Source of the DNA: JAUIIK01 sp963745675
GTDB lineage: Bacteria; Chloroflexota; Chloroflexia; Thermomicrobiales; CFX8
DNA: 64,000 nucleotides
Direction: 5' to 3'
NCBI GenBank assembly: GCA_963745675.1
Contig: CAVUYM010000011.1
Span: forward strand, 95,379-159,378
In this document: positions 39,268 through 48,269 of the stretch, piece by piece
How the letters are laid out: each line of letters begins with the position of its first letter
Numbering within the stretch: position 1 is the first letter of the stretch
The notes under the pieces: generated by a model
What the model saw: only the letters and a program-made list of their open reading frames with translations
What the model was told of the DNA's origin: nothing
Database searches by the model: none
Made by a program: the position numbers and the translations under genes

Positions 39268-40417
39268 CTACAGATCGAACAGCTCGCGCGCGTTCTCGGA
39301 GAAGACTCGTTGGTGGAGCTTCTCCGGCAGGCGCGGGAAGGTCGTGGCCGGATCGTCCCAGTCCCAGTGCGGCCAGTCGGAGGAGTAGACGAGGGTGCGT
39401 TCGGCATGCAGCGCTTCCAGCATCATGAAGAACTGGGTTTTGTCCTCCGGCTCCAGCATCGGCTGCGAGCCGACGCGGATGTGATCCAGCACATATTCGC
39501 TCGGCAAGCGCTTGACCCACGGGGTCTGCTCGCGTAGGGACTTCCAGTCGGCATCCATATGCCACATCATGCCGACCAGCCAGAACTGGTCGCACTCGTC
39601 AAAGAGCACCCGCAGCCGTGGGTACAGCTCGAAGACACCCTCGGCGACGAAAGAGACGGCGTGGGCCATGGCCATCTGCGGGCGTGCCATGCGCGTCTCG
39701 ATGTAGTAGGTCGGATAGCCGACGCCGGTCGGTGAACCGGCCATGCCCGCGCCTTCCGCTCCGGGATGGATGACGACGGCCAATCCGGCCTCGGCACATG
39801 CGGCCCAGACCGGATGGTAGAAGCGATTGCCATAGGGCATGCGTGCGCCGGTTGGCAGGACGACCGCCTTGACCTTCGGGTGGTCTGCCAAGCCGCTCGA
39901 TCTCCTCGACGGCGCGTTGCGGGTCCTGGACCGAAATGGAGATGCCGACGATGAAACGCTCGTCGCGGGCAGCCCATTCTTCGAGTGTCCAGTCGTTGAA
40001 GGCTCGACATAGGGCGGCGCCATAGTCAGGATCGGGAATGAGCGATGCGCCGTAGGTGCTGGCTCCGGTCAGCAGGGCGTAGTCAACGTTCCAGAGGTCG
40101 AGATGCTGCTCGCGCAACATGTCAATCTCTCCGCCGAGCGTGTGGATATTGTGGTCCTCGAAGTTGCCATCGCCGTCGTAACCCGAGTTCAAGTCCGTGC
40201 GGCCGGCGCGACGGTTGACGTTGAAGTAGCCGGAACTCGGCAGCAACATGCCCTGGTCGAGCACCTGCTCGCGATAGACCTGTGACAGGTAGGGCATGAG
40301 ATCGTCCTGCGACCTGATGATCTGGTGGACATCGCAGTCGATCAGCGCCAGATCGGTACGCGGCTGGCCGGTCCAGCCGGGGGCAATGACGGGTCGAGCG
40401 CCGAGACGAGTGGTCAT
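39268..40417 (-). CDS. Amidohydrolase-2 (ACMSD-like) family enzyme (one frame break)
   Basis: About 382 residues, broken near 39895. It is a TIM-barrel metal hydrolase/decarboxylase: D-C-D-V-H near residue 28 gives the first metal site, IHPGAEG the middle histidine, and SSDWPHWD the C-terminal Asp. The family includes ACMS decarboxylase and related aromatic-acid (de)carboxylases. Being followed by a Rieske protein suggests degradation of an aromatic compound, but the substrate is not known. Confidence 0.8.
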
Positions 40418-40660
40418 CGCAATATTCCTCTGCTGCTACGGCGCGGTCGTTCAAGCGCCGAAGGATTGCAACTCATGCTGTTTTAGAAGCAGCCGAACGG
40501 TAGCACGGAGACCAGCCTGCGTCAAAGCTCGTGTCTTGCCAACTCCTCCGGGAATTCGGTCGTTTTTGCGACAGCCTTCGAGGCTTCGATCGTTCGATAG
40601 ATTTCCCCAGGTTCTGGTGTGCCAAAACCCATCTCAAAAGCTACGTCTCACAACCCTGCA

Positions 40661-41159
40661 TCAAAGACGAGATTCGAGACACAAACGGTAGATTGGTTCC
40701 CCACCTTCAACCTCATGGAACTGACCGGTGGGACGAAACCCTGCGCGCGTGTACAGCCGCTGTGCTGCGACATTCTCCGGGTGCACCGTGAGTGACACGC
40801 TTCGGCAATGGGGAAAGTTGTCAAGTAACAACGTCAGGATAGCATCCAGTGCCAGCCGGCCATACCCTCGTCCCTGATAGCGGTGATCAATGAAGAAGTG
40901 GTAGAGCCAGTAGGTTTCGCTGCTATCGGGGTCAAACACGAGATTGAAGTAGCCACACCATCACGTCCTCAGCATAGATGGCATAGGGTCTGGTCGGCAG
41001 TCCTTGCGGCTGAATGTAGGCCTTAGCAAGTGCTACTGCGGCAGGCGGTGACGTGCCTGCAACGAAACGCTGCTGATGCGGGTGAACCGTGAGCGCGAGG
41101 GTTTGGCGCCAATTCGTACGGGTAACAGGCTGTAGCGTCACCTCAGACATCAGCGACAT
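40661..41159 (-). CDS. GNAT N-acetyltransferase (one frame break)
   Basis: About 165 residues after removal of an extra base near 40955 (the frame then reads EDVMVGYFNLVFDPDS). Acetyl-CoA motif A is H-R-Y-Q-G-R-G-Y-G-R-L-A-L, followed by LTVHPENVAAQRLYTRAGF. It resembles spermidine/streptothricin acetyltransferases (BltD/SpeG-like), but its substrate is unknown. Confidence 0.8.
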
Positions 41160-41508
41160 CGTACTCCTTACTGCCGAACCGGATGTCTCACCGTCACCAC
41201 TCTGCGGAGGATACCCATTATCAGCGTTAAAGGGGCTTCGTAACCGGTTCGATATCGCAGGGTCCGCGGCCTGAGACGATCCTCGAAGAGCGCGTCGTCG
41301 ACTCTCACGGGTTGCCAGCTCGGATGATAGTTGACGGGATGCCCCACATCCTCACCATCTCATACTCGACCACCCCGAAGCCCGCCTCCTTGACGCACTC
41401 GCGCACCGGTATCGGACGACAATCCAACAGCCCCGGCCATGCTGCGCTAGAGTTCCCCAATACGTTCCCGGTGCAGGCTCCGGCATCTCAAGCGAAGAGG
41501 ATGAGACT
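41160..41508. other. Intergenic region
   Basis: About 350 bp between divergent genes; no gene, RNA or repeat that I can support. GAGGATGAG lies just before the next ATG as a ribosome site. Confidence 0.4.
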
Positions 41509-42725
41509 ATGCAGACGGTACCCGAGTATTCCTTCGAAGATCTCCAGACATATCACGATAAATTTACCCTCAGGACGTGGATCGAGCCCGGTGAGATGAT
41601 GCGCTACGCATTTCTCAACACGCCCGAGTTCATGCCGCATGCTGTGATCCACCGCGACGGCCCGGTTGCCGAGCTTGCAGAAGAGCCACGAGACGATCTC
41701 CCAGGCATGGAGTTTCGCACTCCGCTCGGACCAATGGCGCTCGACGACTACGTTCAGCAAGGCCCGGTCAACGGCGTCGTCGTGCTGCATCGAGGAGCGG
41801 TCGTTTACGAGCGCTATCCCCGTATGCGACGGATCGACAAGCACCTGCTGATGTCGGTGTCCAAAGTCTTTGCCGGTACGCTGATCGCGATTCTCGAGGA
41901 TCGCGGCCAGATCGATACGCAAGAGACGGTGGACACCTACATTCCGGAGGTGCGCGGCTCCGGCTGGGAAGGTGTGCGTGTTCGCGACGTACTCGACATG
42001 ACCTCCGGCATCGACTGCGATGAACTGGCCCCGGACGCCTATCATGAAACTGACTCGACCTACTATCCCTTCGAAGAGTCGCTGGGGTTGATCCCGACCT
42101 ACCCCGGTTCCCGCTACTCGACCTGGGATTACGTCACGACGCTGGGGCGAGCGACCGAGCCCGGGCAGTCATTCGACTACACCTCGGTCAACACCTTCAT
42201 CCTCAGCTGGCTGGCAGAGAAGATCACGAACAAACGCTTCCCCGATCTGGTCAGTACCGAGATCTGGAGCAAGATCGGTGCCGAGTCGGACGCCCTGATC
42301 TCCTCCTCACGTTGTGGCGCAATCGCCGCCCACGGTGGCATGGTCACGAACCTGCGCGATCTCGCCCGCTTCGGGCTGCTCTTCACGCCGAGCTGGAATG
42401 TCGTCGCCGCAGAACCGGTCATCTCCGAGCGGCACCTGAACGAGATCATGCACGGTGGGCGCCCTGAGATCTTCGACAAGGGCGTCTGGGGCAAACGGGC
42501 GCTGGAGCAGCTTGCACCGGCCCGAAGCCGTCCCACAACTCCCACCAGTGGGACTTCGTCATGCCCGACGGCGACTTCTACAAAGGCGGCATGGGCGGCC
42601 AGGGCCTCTACATCTCGCCAGCCCGCGATCTCGTCGTCGCTTTCAACGGCACGACGGTCGAAGCCCGCAAGGAGAACGCCCTGATGAGCATCTCCCAGCA
42701 GTTGAGCGAGCGCTGGCAGGAGTAG
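41509..42725 (+). CDS. Class C beta-lactamase-fold esterase, NylB-like (one frame break)
   Basis: About 405 residues; the break is near 42525. It has the serine S-V-S-K motif (LLMSVSKVFAG), a Tyr element in FDYTSVNTFILSW, and, after the break, KGGMGGQGLYISPARDLVVAFNGT, which ends at 42725. It is most like 6-aminohexanoate-dimer hydrolase (NylB) and related D-peptidase/esterases, in the cytoplasm (no signal peptide). As sequenced the frame ends early at 42684 with a foreign tail. Confidence 0.8.
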
Positions 42726-42852
42726 CCCAGAGGGAAGCCTCGTCCCAACAGATCGGTGCAGGCTAACTGTTAGCTCTCGAAGCTTGCCTCTGATAGCAAC
42801 AAGAGACGCTCCATGGAATATCATTGCAGTCCAATCTGGACTTGGCATTGTG

Positions 42853-43506
42853 ATGGTGTTTCATGATCGAGATCGACGCCGCCCCGATGAGCAAATGGTC
42901 AACCTATCGCTCGACGTTGCGTCGGATGAACCCGTTCTTCGTCGACCGCTACGTGCTCTGGAGTCCACTGACGCCGGACGAATGTTTGGCCACTTGCAGC
43001 AGGCGGTCTACCCGATGAGCTACTGGATCTCCTTCTATCTCTCCTTGTTGCGCGACCGGCCGGAGAATCCGATCTTCGGATGGGTCAAGCCGGACCATTT
43101 CTCGATTCGGGATTATCGCCGCACGTACCTGCATCATGCCTGGAAGCGTGCTGATTCCACCGTTGCGAACGGGCGTCTTGTGCCGGTCGCCGATGGAACG
43201 CGTATCGACCTATCACTCGGAATGAGCCGCACTGCGAAGGTTTACGCAGTGCTCTGGATGCTGCTGGTGATCCTGGGTCTGGGAAGTGGATTGGCTCAAG
43301 GGGGCATCATGCTGGTTCTCATGACCATCTTTGTCCTCAGTCTCGTTGGATGGTTCGCCTACGGTCGTCGATGCGCAATCGTTCGTCAGGAATTTCTCAT
43401 ACAGTTCCTGAAGGAGGAGCTTGAAGCCTTTCCCGCGTCAGAATCTGATTCGCGAGACCAGCGGCTCCCTCCAGAACATCGTTGGGACCTGTTGTGCAGG
43501 TATTAG
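42853..43506 (+). CDS. Hypothetical two-helix membrane protein
   Basis: About 217 residues from the ATG at 42853 (a TTG at 42784 in frame is possible). Soluble N-terminus, then two adjacent hydrophobic helices (~135-180: YAVLWMLLVILGLGSGL and IMLVLMTIFVLSLVGWFAY), then a charged C-terminus. The block NGRLVPVADGTRIDLSLGM before the helices is paralogous to QGRYHRSGKRTEIKLIVWI in the gene at 43978. Function unknown. Its stop overlaps the next gene's GTG (TAGTG). Confidence 0.6.
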   Translation: MVFHDRDRRRPDEQMVNLSLDVASDEPVLRRPLRALESTDAGRMFGHLQQAVYPMSYWISFYLSLLRDRPENPIFGWVKPDHFSIRDYRRTYLHHAWKRADSTVANGRLVPVADGTRIDLSLGMSRTAKVYAVLWMLLVILGLGSGLAQGGIMLVLMTIFVLSLVGWFAYGRRCAIVRQEFLIQFLKEELEAFPASESDSRDQRLPPEHRWDLLCRY

Positions 43507-43994
43507 TGCGACAGAGCTGGCAGCTGATTCGGGGCTACCTGTCTCAATTCAAAGCAGCCGCCAGGCGCGGCTGGGACCGGCATGTCGAATCGCGTGGAAT
43601 GCGAATGCCTGAGCTAGAAGAGGGTGAAAAGGTCGCACTCAATGAAGGTGTCGTCTCCGTTCACTCCCCGTTAGGCGTCTTCGGCGGCCACCTGGGCCGG
43701 TTGGTGTTGACGAACAGGCGGCTCATTTTCATGGGCATGCAGTTGTATGGAATGACTTCCCCACTCCAGAGCGTCGCGCCGGGCTATTCCTTCCCGCTCG
43801 AGGAAATTGCGCATGTCGAGCGTGCCAGCTGGACGATCAGGTTCCGAGGCAGTCTGCTCGGCGCAGGGGGATTTTCGGTCTCACTGGACTATGAGCCTGA
43901 ACCCTATGACTTCCAATCGCGAAACGCAGACCGCTGGGTGGAGATGATTGTGCAACTTTCTCAGCAGAGCAGGTCAAATGACGAATTTCTCTGA
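43506..43994 (+). CDS. PH/GRAM-like domain protein
   Basis: About 162 residues, starting with a GTG that overlaps the preceding stop. The core GRLVLTNRRLIFMGM followed by a strand/helix (FPLEEIAHVERASW) matches bacterial PH/GRAM-like domains, which bind membranes or proteins. The N-terminal ~35 residues are basic and amphipathic. It sits between two paralogous membrane proteins with overlapping reading frames, so the three products may act together at the membrane. Confidence 0.6.
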   Translation: MRQSWQLIRGYLSQFKAAARRGWDRHVESRGMRMPELEEGEKVALNEGVVSVHSPLGVFGGHLGRLVLTNRRLIFMGMQLYGMTSPLQSVAPGYSFPLEEIAHVERASWTIRFRGSLLGAGGFSVSLDYEPEPYDFQSRNADRWVEMIVQLSQQSRSNDEFL

Positions 43995-44541
43995 CGTGGA
44001 TGCCGACCGAAAACTACAGTGGTGGTCGAATCCTTTCCGCCGCGAATCGCACACCATGATTACCGACTTGTCTCCAGAATATTGTCAGCACCTATTGCGC
44101 CAGCACTTGCATGTTTCAACGTTCATAGTCGGTAAGTTGCCAGAGATAGTCGGCCATTTGCAGGATGATCTGGGCTTCTCAATACGGCGCGGTGTCCCTC
44201 TTCCACATGGGAATCGCCCGCTTGTGCAGGGTCGATACCATCGGAGTGGAAAACGCACTGAGATCAAGCTCATTGTTTGGATCGGTTGGCATGACGCAGT
44301 ATCGATCGTCCTGGGACTTGCAGCGCTTATGCTCCTTGGAGGAGTGCTGGTTTTCACGATCTGGGAGTGGGCCAACAACGGAGATCGACTGGCAGTAGGT
44401 TTTGCCATGATCGTGGCGGCGTTGCTCTTACCAGCAGTCGCAATATGGTGGTTCACGTACCGCAGGCGCGGATTTTGGGATGAAGCAGATGATCTCGTGG
44501 AATGGCTGGTGGAGTTGTTTCAGGCTTGCGTCATCTCCTGA
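43978..44541 (+). CDS. Hypothetical two-helix membrane protein, paralogue
   Basis: About 187 residues. It has a soluble first half, two hydrophobic helices (AVSIVLGLAALMLLGGVLVF and LAVGFAMIVAALLLPAVAIW), and a basic W-W-F-T-Y-R-R-R link to an acidic C-terminal helix. The layout matches the gene at 42853. The start overlaps the PH-like gene by 17 bp. An IS3 element begins ~185 bp downstream. Confidence 0.6.
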   Translation: MTNFSDVDADRKLQWWSNPFRRESHTMITDLSPEYCQHLLRQHLHVSTFIVGKLPEIVGHLQDDLGFSIRRGVPLPHGNRPLVQGRYHRSGKRTEIKLIVWIGWHDAVSIVLGLAALMLLGGVLVFTIWEWANNGDRLAVGFAMIVAALLLPAVAIWWFTYRRRGFWDEADDLVEWLVELFQACVIS

Positions 44542-44695
44542 GCGGCACCATTTAGATTGCGTGATCAATCCAGGTGAAGTGTCTCTAATCTCTTTGGAGA
44601 ACGAAGAGATGTGGCTCTGCAAGATACTGAAGAACGCGATGACGCTAGACAGCTTCACATCGAGCATTGCGTGGCACTCGTAGGGATGTGATTCA

Positions 44696-45623
44696 TCACG
44701 TCCGGCCTGGTTGCGGGTATCCTGCTGACCTGCCCCCAGGGTCTGATCCAATCATTATGAGAATCCGACTGCGTATAGATCCATCGAAAGGTCGAATCAG
44801 TTGGTCGTGCACCTCCTCTGGTGTGCGGTAGCCAAGTGAACTGTGTGGTCGTTCCTGGTTGTAATCAATGCGCCACGCCTCGATCGTGTATCGAGCGTCG
44901 TCAAGACTCGTGAACCAGTGGCTGTTGAGACACTCATCCCGAAACCTGCCATTGAAACTTTCCATCACCGCGTTTTGGACCGGCTTTCCTGGCTCGATGT
45001 AGTCCAACTCAATCCCATGCTGACCTGCCCACTGATCAAACCAGATACTGGTGAGCTCTGGACCATTGTCCAACGTGATCCGCTCTGGCCTTTGTCGTGC
45101 CAGGAGGATCCCATCTAGCAGGCGGGTCACAGCCCGGCTGGGAAGCGAGGTATCAACCGCGATTGCCAACGCTTCCCGCGTACAGGTGTCGAGGACCGAG
45201 AGCGTGCGTAGTCGTCGTCCCGTGCTCAAGGTGTCGCTCATGAAGTCCAGACTCCAGAGTTCGTTGGGTTCGCGTTCCGATGCGGGCCGGTTGTCCCCGC
45301 TGAGCGGCAACCCGCTTGCGTTTGCGCTGAGGAACGGTGAGTCCTGCGGTCCGATAGAGTCGGTAGACTCGTTTGTGGTTCACCATCTCCCCCTCCCGTC
45401 GCAGCAAGGCGTGCAGTCGCCGATAGCCGAAGCGGGGCCGTTCGCGGGCCAGTTCTCGCAGCCGTTTCGACGAGCGACGTGTCATCTCGACTCCGTCGCC
45501 GGTAGCGCACGGTCGACCGAGAAACGCCAACGAGTCGGCACGCATACCGCTCCGAGACGGGAAAGTGCGCCTGCAGATACTCCGCCGCCTCCCGCTTCGC
45601 CACCGGCGTCACCACTTTTTTCC
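44696..45623 (-). CDS. IS3-family transposase OrfB, DDE integrase (frame breaks)
   Basis: Segments in different frames give an rve integrase: HFPVSERYACRLVGVSRSTV, then RPRFGYRRLHALLRREG, then the DDE core (LWSLDFM, LDNGPE, ESFNGRFRDE). Breaks lie near 45470 and 45300. The last frame runs past the IS end and stops ~30 bp outside at 44696, so the native stop may have been lost or another base error is present. Activity as sequenced is unlikely. Confidence 0.75.
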
Positions 45624-45942
45624 GAGCAACTCCTTGAGCATTTGGTTGTCGAGGGCTTGGTCCGCCACCAGCTTCTTCAGCCGCGCATTCTCGGCTTCGA
45701 GAAGCTTTCAGCCGTTTGAGTTCGGAAACCTCGAGCCCACCGTACTTCTGTTTCCAGCGGTAGATGGTTTGCTCGCTCACCCCGTGGCGACGGCTGAGGT
45801 CAGTAACGCTGGCACCCGCTTCACGCTCCCGCAGGATGCCGATGATCTGTTCCTCGCTGTAACGGCTCTTGCGCATGAAAGTCCTCCTTCATCGGGTCGT
45901 GGACTCTCATTATCGCTGGATCAGTTTTCGGGGTGCACGTCA
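44726..45942 (-). mobile_element. IS3-family insertion sequence
   Basis: About 1,217 bp. The ends are imperfect inverted repeats: left TGACCTGCCCCC ... CTGATCCA ... ATTATGAGA, right (complement) TGACGTGCACCC ... CTGATCCA ... ATAATGAGA. A 4-bp duplication, CTGC, flanks it (44722-44725 and 45943-45946). It holds overlapping orfA and orfB with an A6G slippery site, as in IS3. Several frame breaks are present. Confidence 0.88.
45609..45876 (-). CDS. IS3-family transposase OrfA (one frame break)
   Basis: About 88 residues after bridging an extra base near 45706. HTH region YSEEQIIGILREREAGASVT then HGVSEQTIYRWKQKYGG, followed by a leucine-zipper stretch and the end LLGKKW. The run A6G (45621-45615, minus strand) just before the stop is the expected -1 programmed slippage site that makes the OrfAB fusion. 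Confidence 0.8.
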
Positions 45943-45995
45943 CTGCCACTGACACGATCAAATAGTGTTACCCGTGAATTCGGAGAGTCTAAAAC

Positions 45996-46391
45996 ATGTT
46001 TGAGGAGAGCTTTCGACCAGACGAGCGGGATGCGGTGAATACCTTGCTGCGCGAGTTTCCTCATGGTCTGGATTTGGATGAATGGTTGCGGCTGTGGCAG
46101 CTCACTGTCGAGGGAATGCGAGATGGATACGGTCTCTCGAAATGGGACTACCAAAATGAACTCGATGTTCGTGACATCATCGATGATGCGGCAGCGCTTC
46201 TCGGTCCGGAGTCTCGATCTGTGTTGGACGAGGCCGTACGGCCGTGGGATGAAGAGTTTCGCCGCTGGACAGTCGAATCCGACGAATGGATCGAATGGCT
46301 GGGTGAGGCAAGGATCCCCTCTCCCCAACGTTGGTGGTGGTCACGCGCTCCTCGTGAAGTTGACCCGGTAGAGTGGACAGGTGTGAGTTAG
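45996..46391 (+). CDS. Hypothetical protein
   Basis: A 131-residue acidic, Trp-rich protein (FPHGLDLDEWLRLWQLTVEG; ARIPSPQRWWWSRAP). No family is recognised and there is no membrane segment. It lies just right of the IS3 element, whose insertion ~50 bp upstream may have removed its promoter. The frame is intact. Confidence 0.5.
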   Translation: MFEESFRPDERDAVNTLLREFPHGLDLDEWLRLWQLTVEGMRDGYGLSKWDYQNELDVRDIIDDAAALLGPESRSVLDEAVRPWDEEFRRWTVESDEWIEWLGEARIPSPQRWWWSRAPREVDPVEWTGVS

Positions 46392-46483
46392 GCTGCCTTG
46401 TCGTGGTGGCTTTTCCCAGCCATTGCGTACCCGTTTGCAGGAGCAAGACTCTGGCAGGGCGCGGAGGAGATCGAGGAACCTAC

Positions 46484-47239
46484 ATGAACCGACTATCCGC
46501 TAAGAAAGCGTTGGTCATTGGAGGGAGCACCGGCATTGGCCGGGCGGTCTGCCGTGTCTTCGCTGCCGAGGGGGCTGATGTCGCCGTCGGGGATTTCGGG
46601 CACGAGGAAGAACGGGCAAGTCTGCTGGCTGAGATTCGCGGCCTCGGACGCGACGCAATGGCGCTCGAAGTGGATGTCCGCGATGAGGAGCAGGTGCGGG
46701 CGGCGATTGACGCTGCCATCGCGCACTTCGGCCATCTCGATATTCTGGTCAACAACGCCGGGATTGATGGTGGCAACGTCGTGTTGCAGGAGGAATCGAC
46801 CGAGAGTTTCGAGCGGGTGATGCAGGTAAATCTGCGCGGCGCCTTCTTCGGCATGAAGCACGTCATCCCACACATGCGGGAGCGCGGCTACGGTCGCATC
46901 ATCAACACTGCTTCTCAACTCGCACACAAGCCCCGGCCGCTCAATGCGCTCTATTCGGCGTCGAAAGCTGGGCTGGTTGCCCTCACAGCATCGGCCGCTC
47001 AGGAGGTAGGCAGGTACGGCATCACCGTCAATTGCGTCTGCCCCGGACCAACGGATACAGCCATGTGGCAATCCTCCGGAACAGAGGAAGAACAGCAGGA
47101 ATTCTTGCGAGGATTCCCGATTCCGCGGGTTGGTCAGCCAGAGGAGATCGCCTGGGCCTACGTCTACCTTGCCTCCGACGAAGCCGCCTATTGCACCGGC
47201 CAATCGATCTCTCCCAATGGCGGCGACGTGATGTGGTGA
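46484..47239 (+). CDS. Short-chain dehydrogenase/reductase
   Basis: A 251-residue classical SDR. NAD(P) loop GGSTGIGRA (~12-20), NNAG (~88-91), and catalytic Y-S-A-S-K with the preceding NTAS serine. The acidic residue after beta2 (VGDF) suggests NAD preference. The C-terminus (GQSISPNGGDVMW) is typical. GAGGA precedes the ATG. The stop overlaps the next gene's start (TGATG), so they are co-translated. The substrate is unknown. Confidence 0.9.
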   Translation: MNRLSAKKALVIGGSTGIGRAVCRVFAAEGADVAVGDFGHEEERASLLAEIRGLGRDAMALEVDVRDEEQVRAAIDAAIAHFGHLDILVNNAGIDGGNVVLQEESTESFERVMQVNLRGAFFGMKHVIPHMRERGYGRIINTASQLAHKPRPLNALYSASKAGLVALTASAAQEVGRYGITVNCVCPGPTDTAMWQSSGTEEEQQEFLRGFPIPRVGQPEEIAWAYVYLASDEAAYCTGQSISPNGGDVMW

Positions 47240-47667
47240 TGGAGGAAGATAGGTCGTCAGAAAAGGACTTCTCAGAGCTGATAATCCAGATAGTAAGAGG
47301 AGAACGGCCGCTAACCGACCTGCCGCTGGGAGGTGTCACCATGCACTCAACGCGGATCGGGGGAGGAATACTGCATGAAGCTTCCAACGTGTCAGGTCAA
47401 TCAGTCAGCATTGGGGCTACAGATGTTGCGCGTGGATTGATCACCTATGAGAACGATCCGGCGGCTCTCCAGGGTTGGGCAACTGTCCTTCTTGTAATCG
47501 ACGCAATCGACGTCGGGCCTTTTCAGGATGATATGGACTTCGATCTCCTTTGGGGCGCGGTATGGGATGCGAGTTTTGGGTCTGCCATATCCGACCGAGT
47601 ATTTGAGCGAGCTTCAACCCTCGTTCAGAATAGCGGCGGTGCTGGCCCAAAACGGGCCGATCACTAG
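47239..47667 (+). CDS. Hypothetical protein
   Basis: A 142-residue protein in an overlapping start with the SDR. MEEDRSSEKDFSELIIQIVR begins it; later VLLVIDAIDVGPF and DMDFDLLWGAVWDASFG. No family or membrane segment is recognised. It may have a joint role with the SDR, by position only. Confidence 0.5.
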   Translation: MEEDRSSEKDFSELIIQIVRGERPLTDLPLGGVTMHSTRIGGGILHEASNVSGQSVSIGATDVARGLITYENDPAALQGWATVLLVIDAIDVGPFQDDMDFDLLWGAVWDASFGSAISDRVFERASTLVQNSGGAGPKRADH

Positions 47668-48269
47668 TTTTCTCCATGAAACGAGTGGTGATCGTTGACT
47701 TCTCTATCGGGGATGGACCGATCAGGGGAGTCGTTATTCGTCGTGTCGGCCTTCAAACTACTTCTGCGCTCTGCATGACAGTTCCCGGCATACAGAAGGT
47801 TGGCGATGCAAATCGCGTAGCTGAAAGCCATTCGTTCACCGACAGCCGTATCTCCATATCGATCCCGCAGCAAAACGGTGCATACGATCGCGTTTGATGT
47901 TGCGAATTTGCGTGAATCGCCAAGAAGCTGTATATTGGTGGCGATTCGGAAAACTGGTCATATCGAGCGGGAGCATAGCTCGTGTCATTTCTCAAACTGG
48001 ATGTTGCGGAAATTGCCGCCGTCCACGTTGAACCAACTACCAGCCGAAGCCACCTTCGACAATATCCCACAACCACTCACGGGATAAGGCCTACCTACCG
48101 GCTTTGCCGGTATGTAGGATGACGTAGTGCGTTCCTGAGCGACGCATAACGCGCATCAATACCGGTAGAGGTCACTAGCACTTCTGCCGGTTTTGCTTTT
48201 TCCAATAACACACCATGCAGCGCTGGCCTCAGGTCAGTATTGCTTGCATTTTCTGGGAGTGGGTGAGTA
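47668..48269. other. Intergenic region upstream of gltB with strong hairpin
   Basis: About 600 bp. At 48090-48118 a 13-bp stem with one mismatch, CCTACCTACCGGC - TTT - GCCGGTATGTAGG, lies ~150 nt before gltB; it could be a terminator or a leader structure. A 73-codon ORF at 47676 has no support. Confidence 0.45.

Noticed and set aside
48090..48118. CRISPR repeat
   Set aside because: A single hairpin with no spacer-separated repeats; no CRISPR array is visible in the window.
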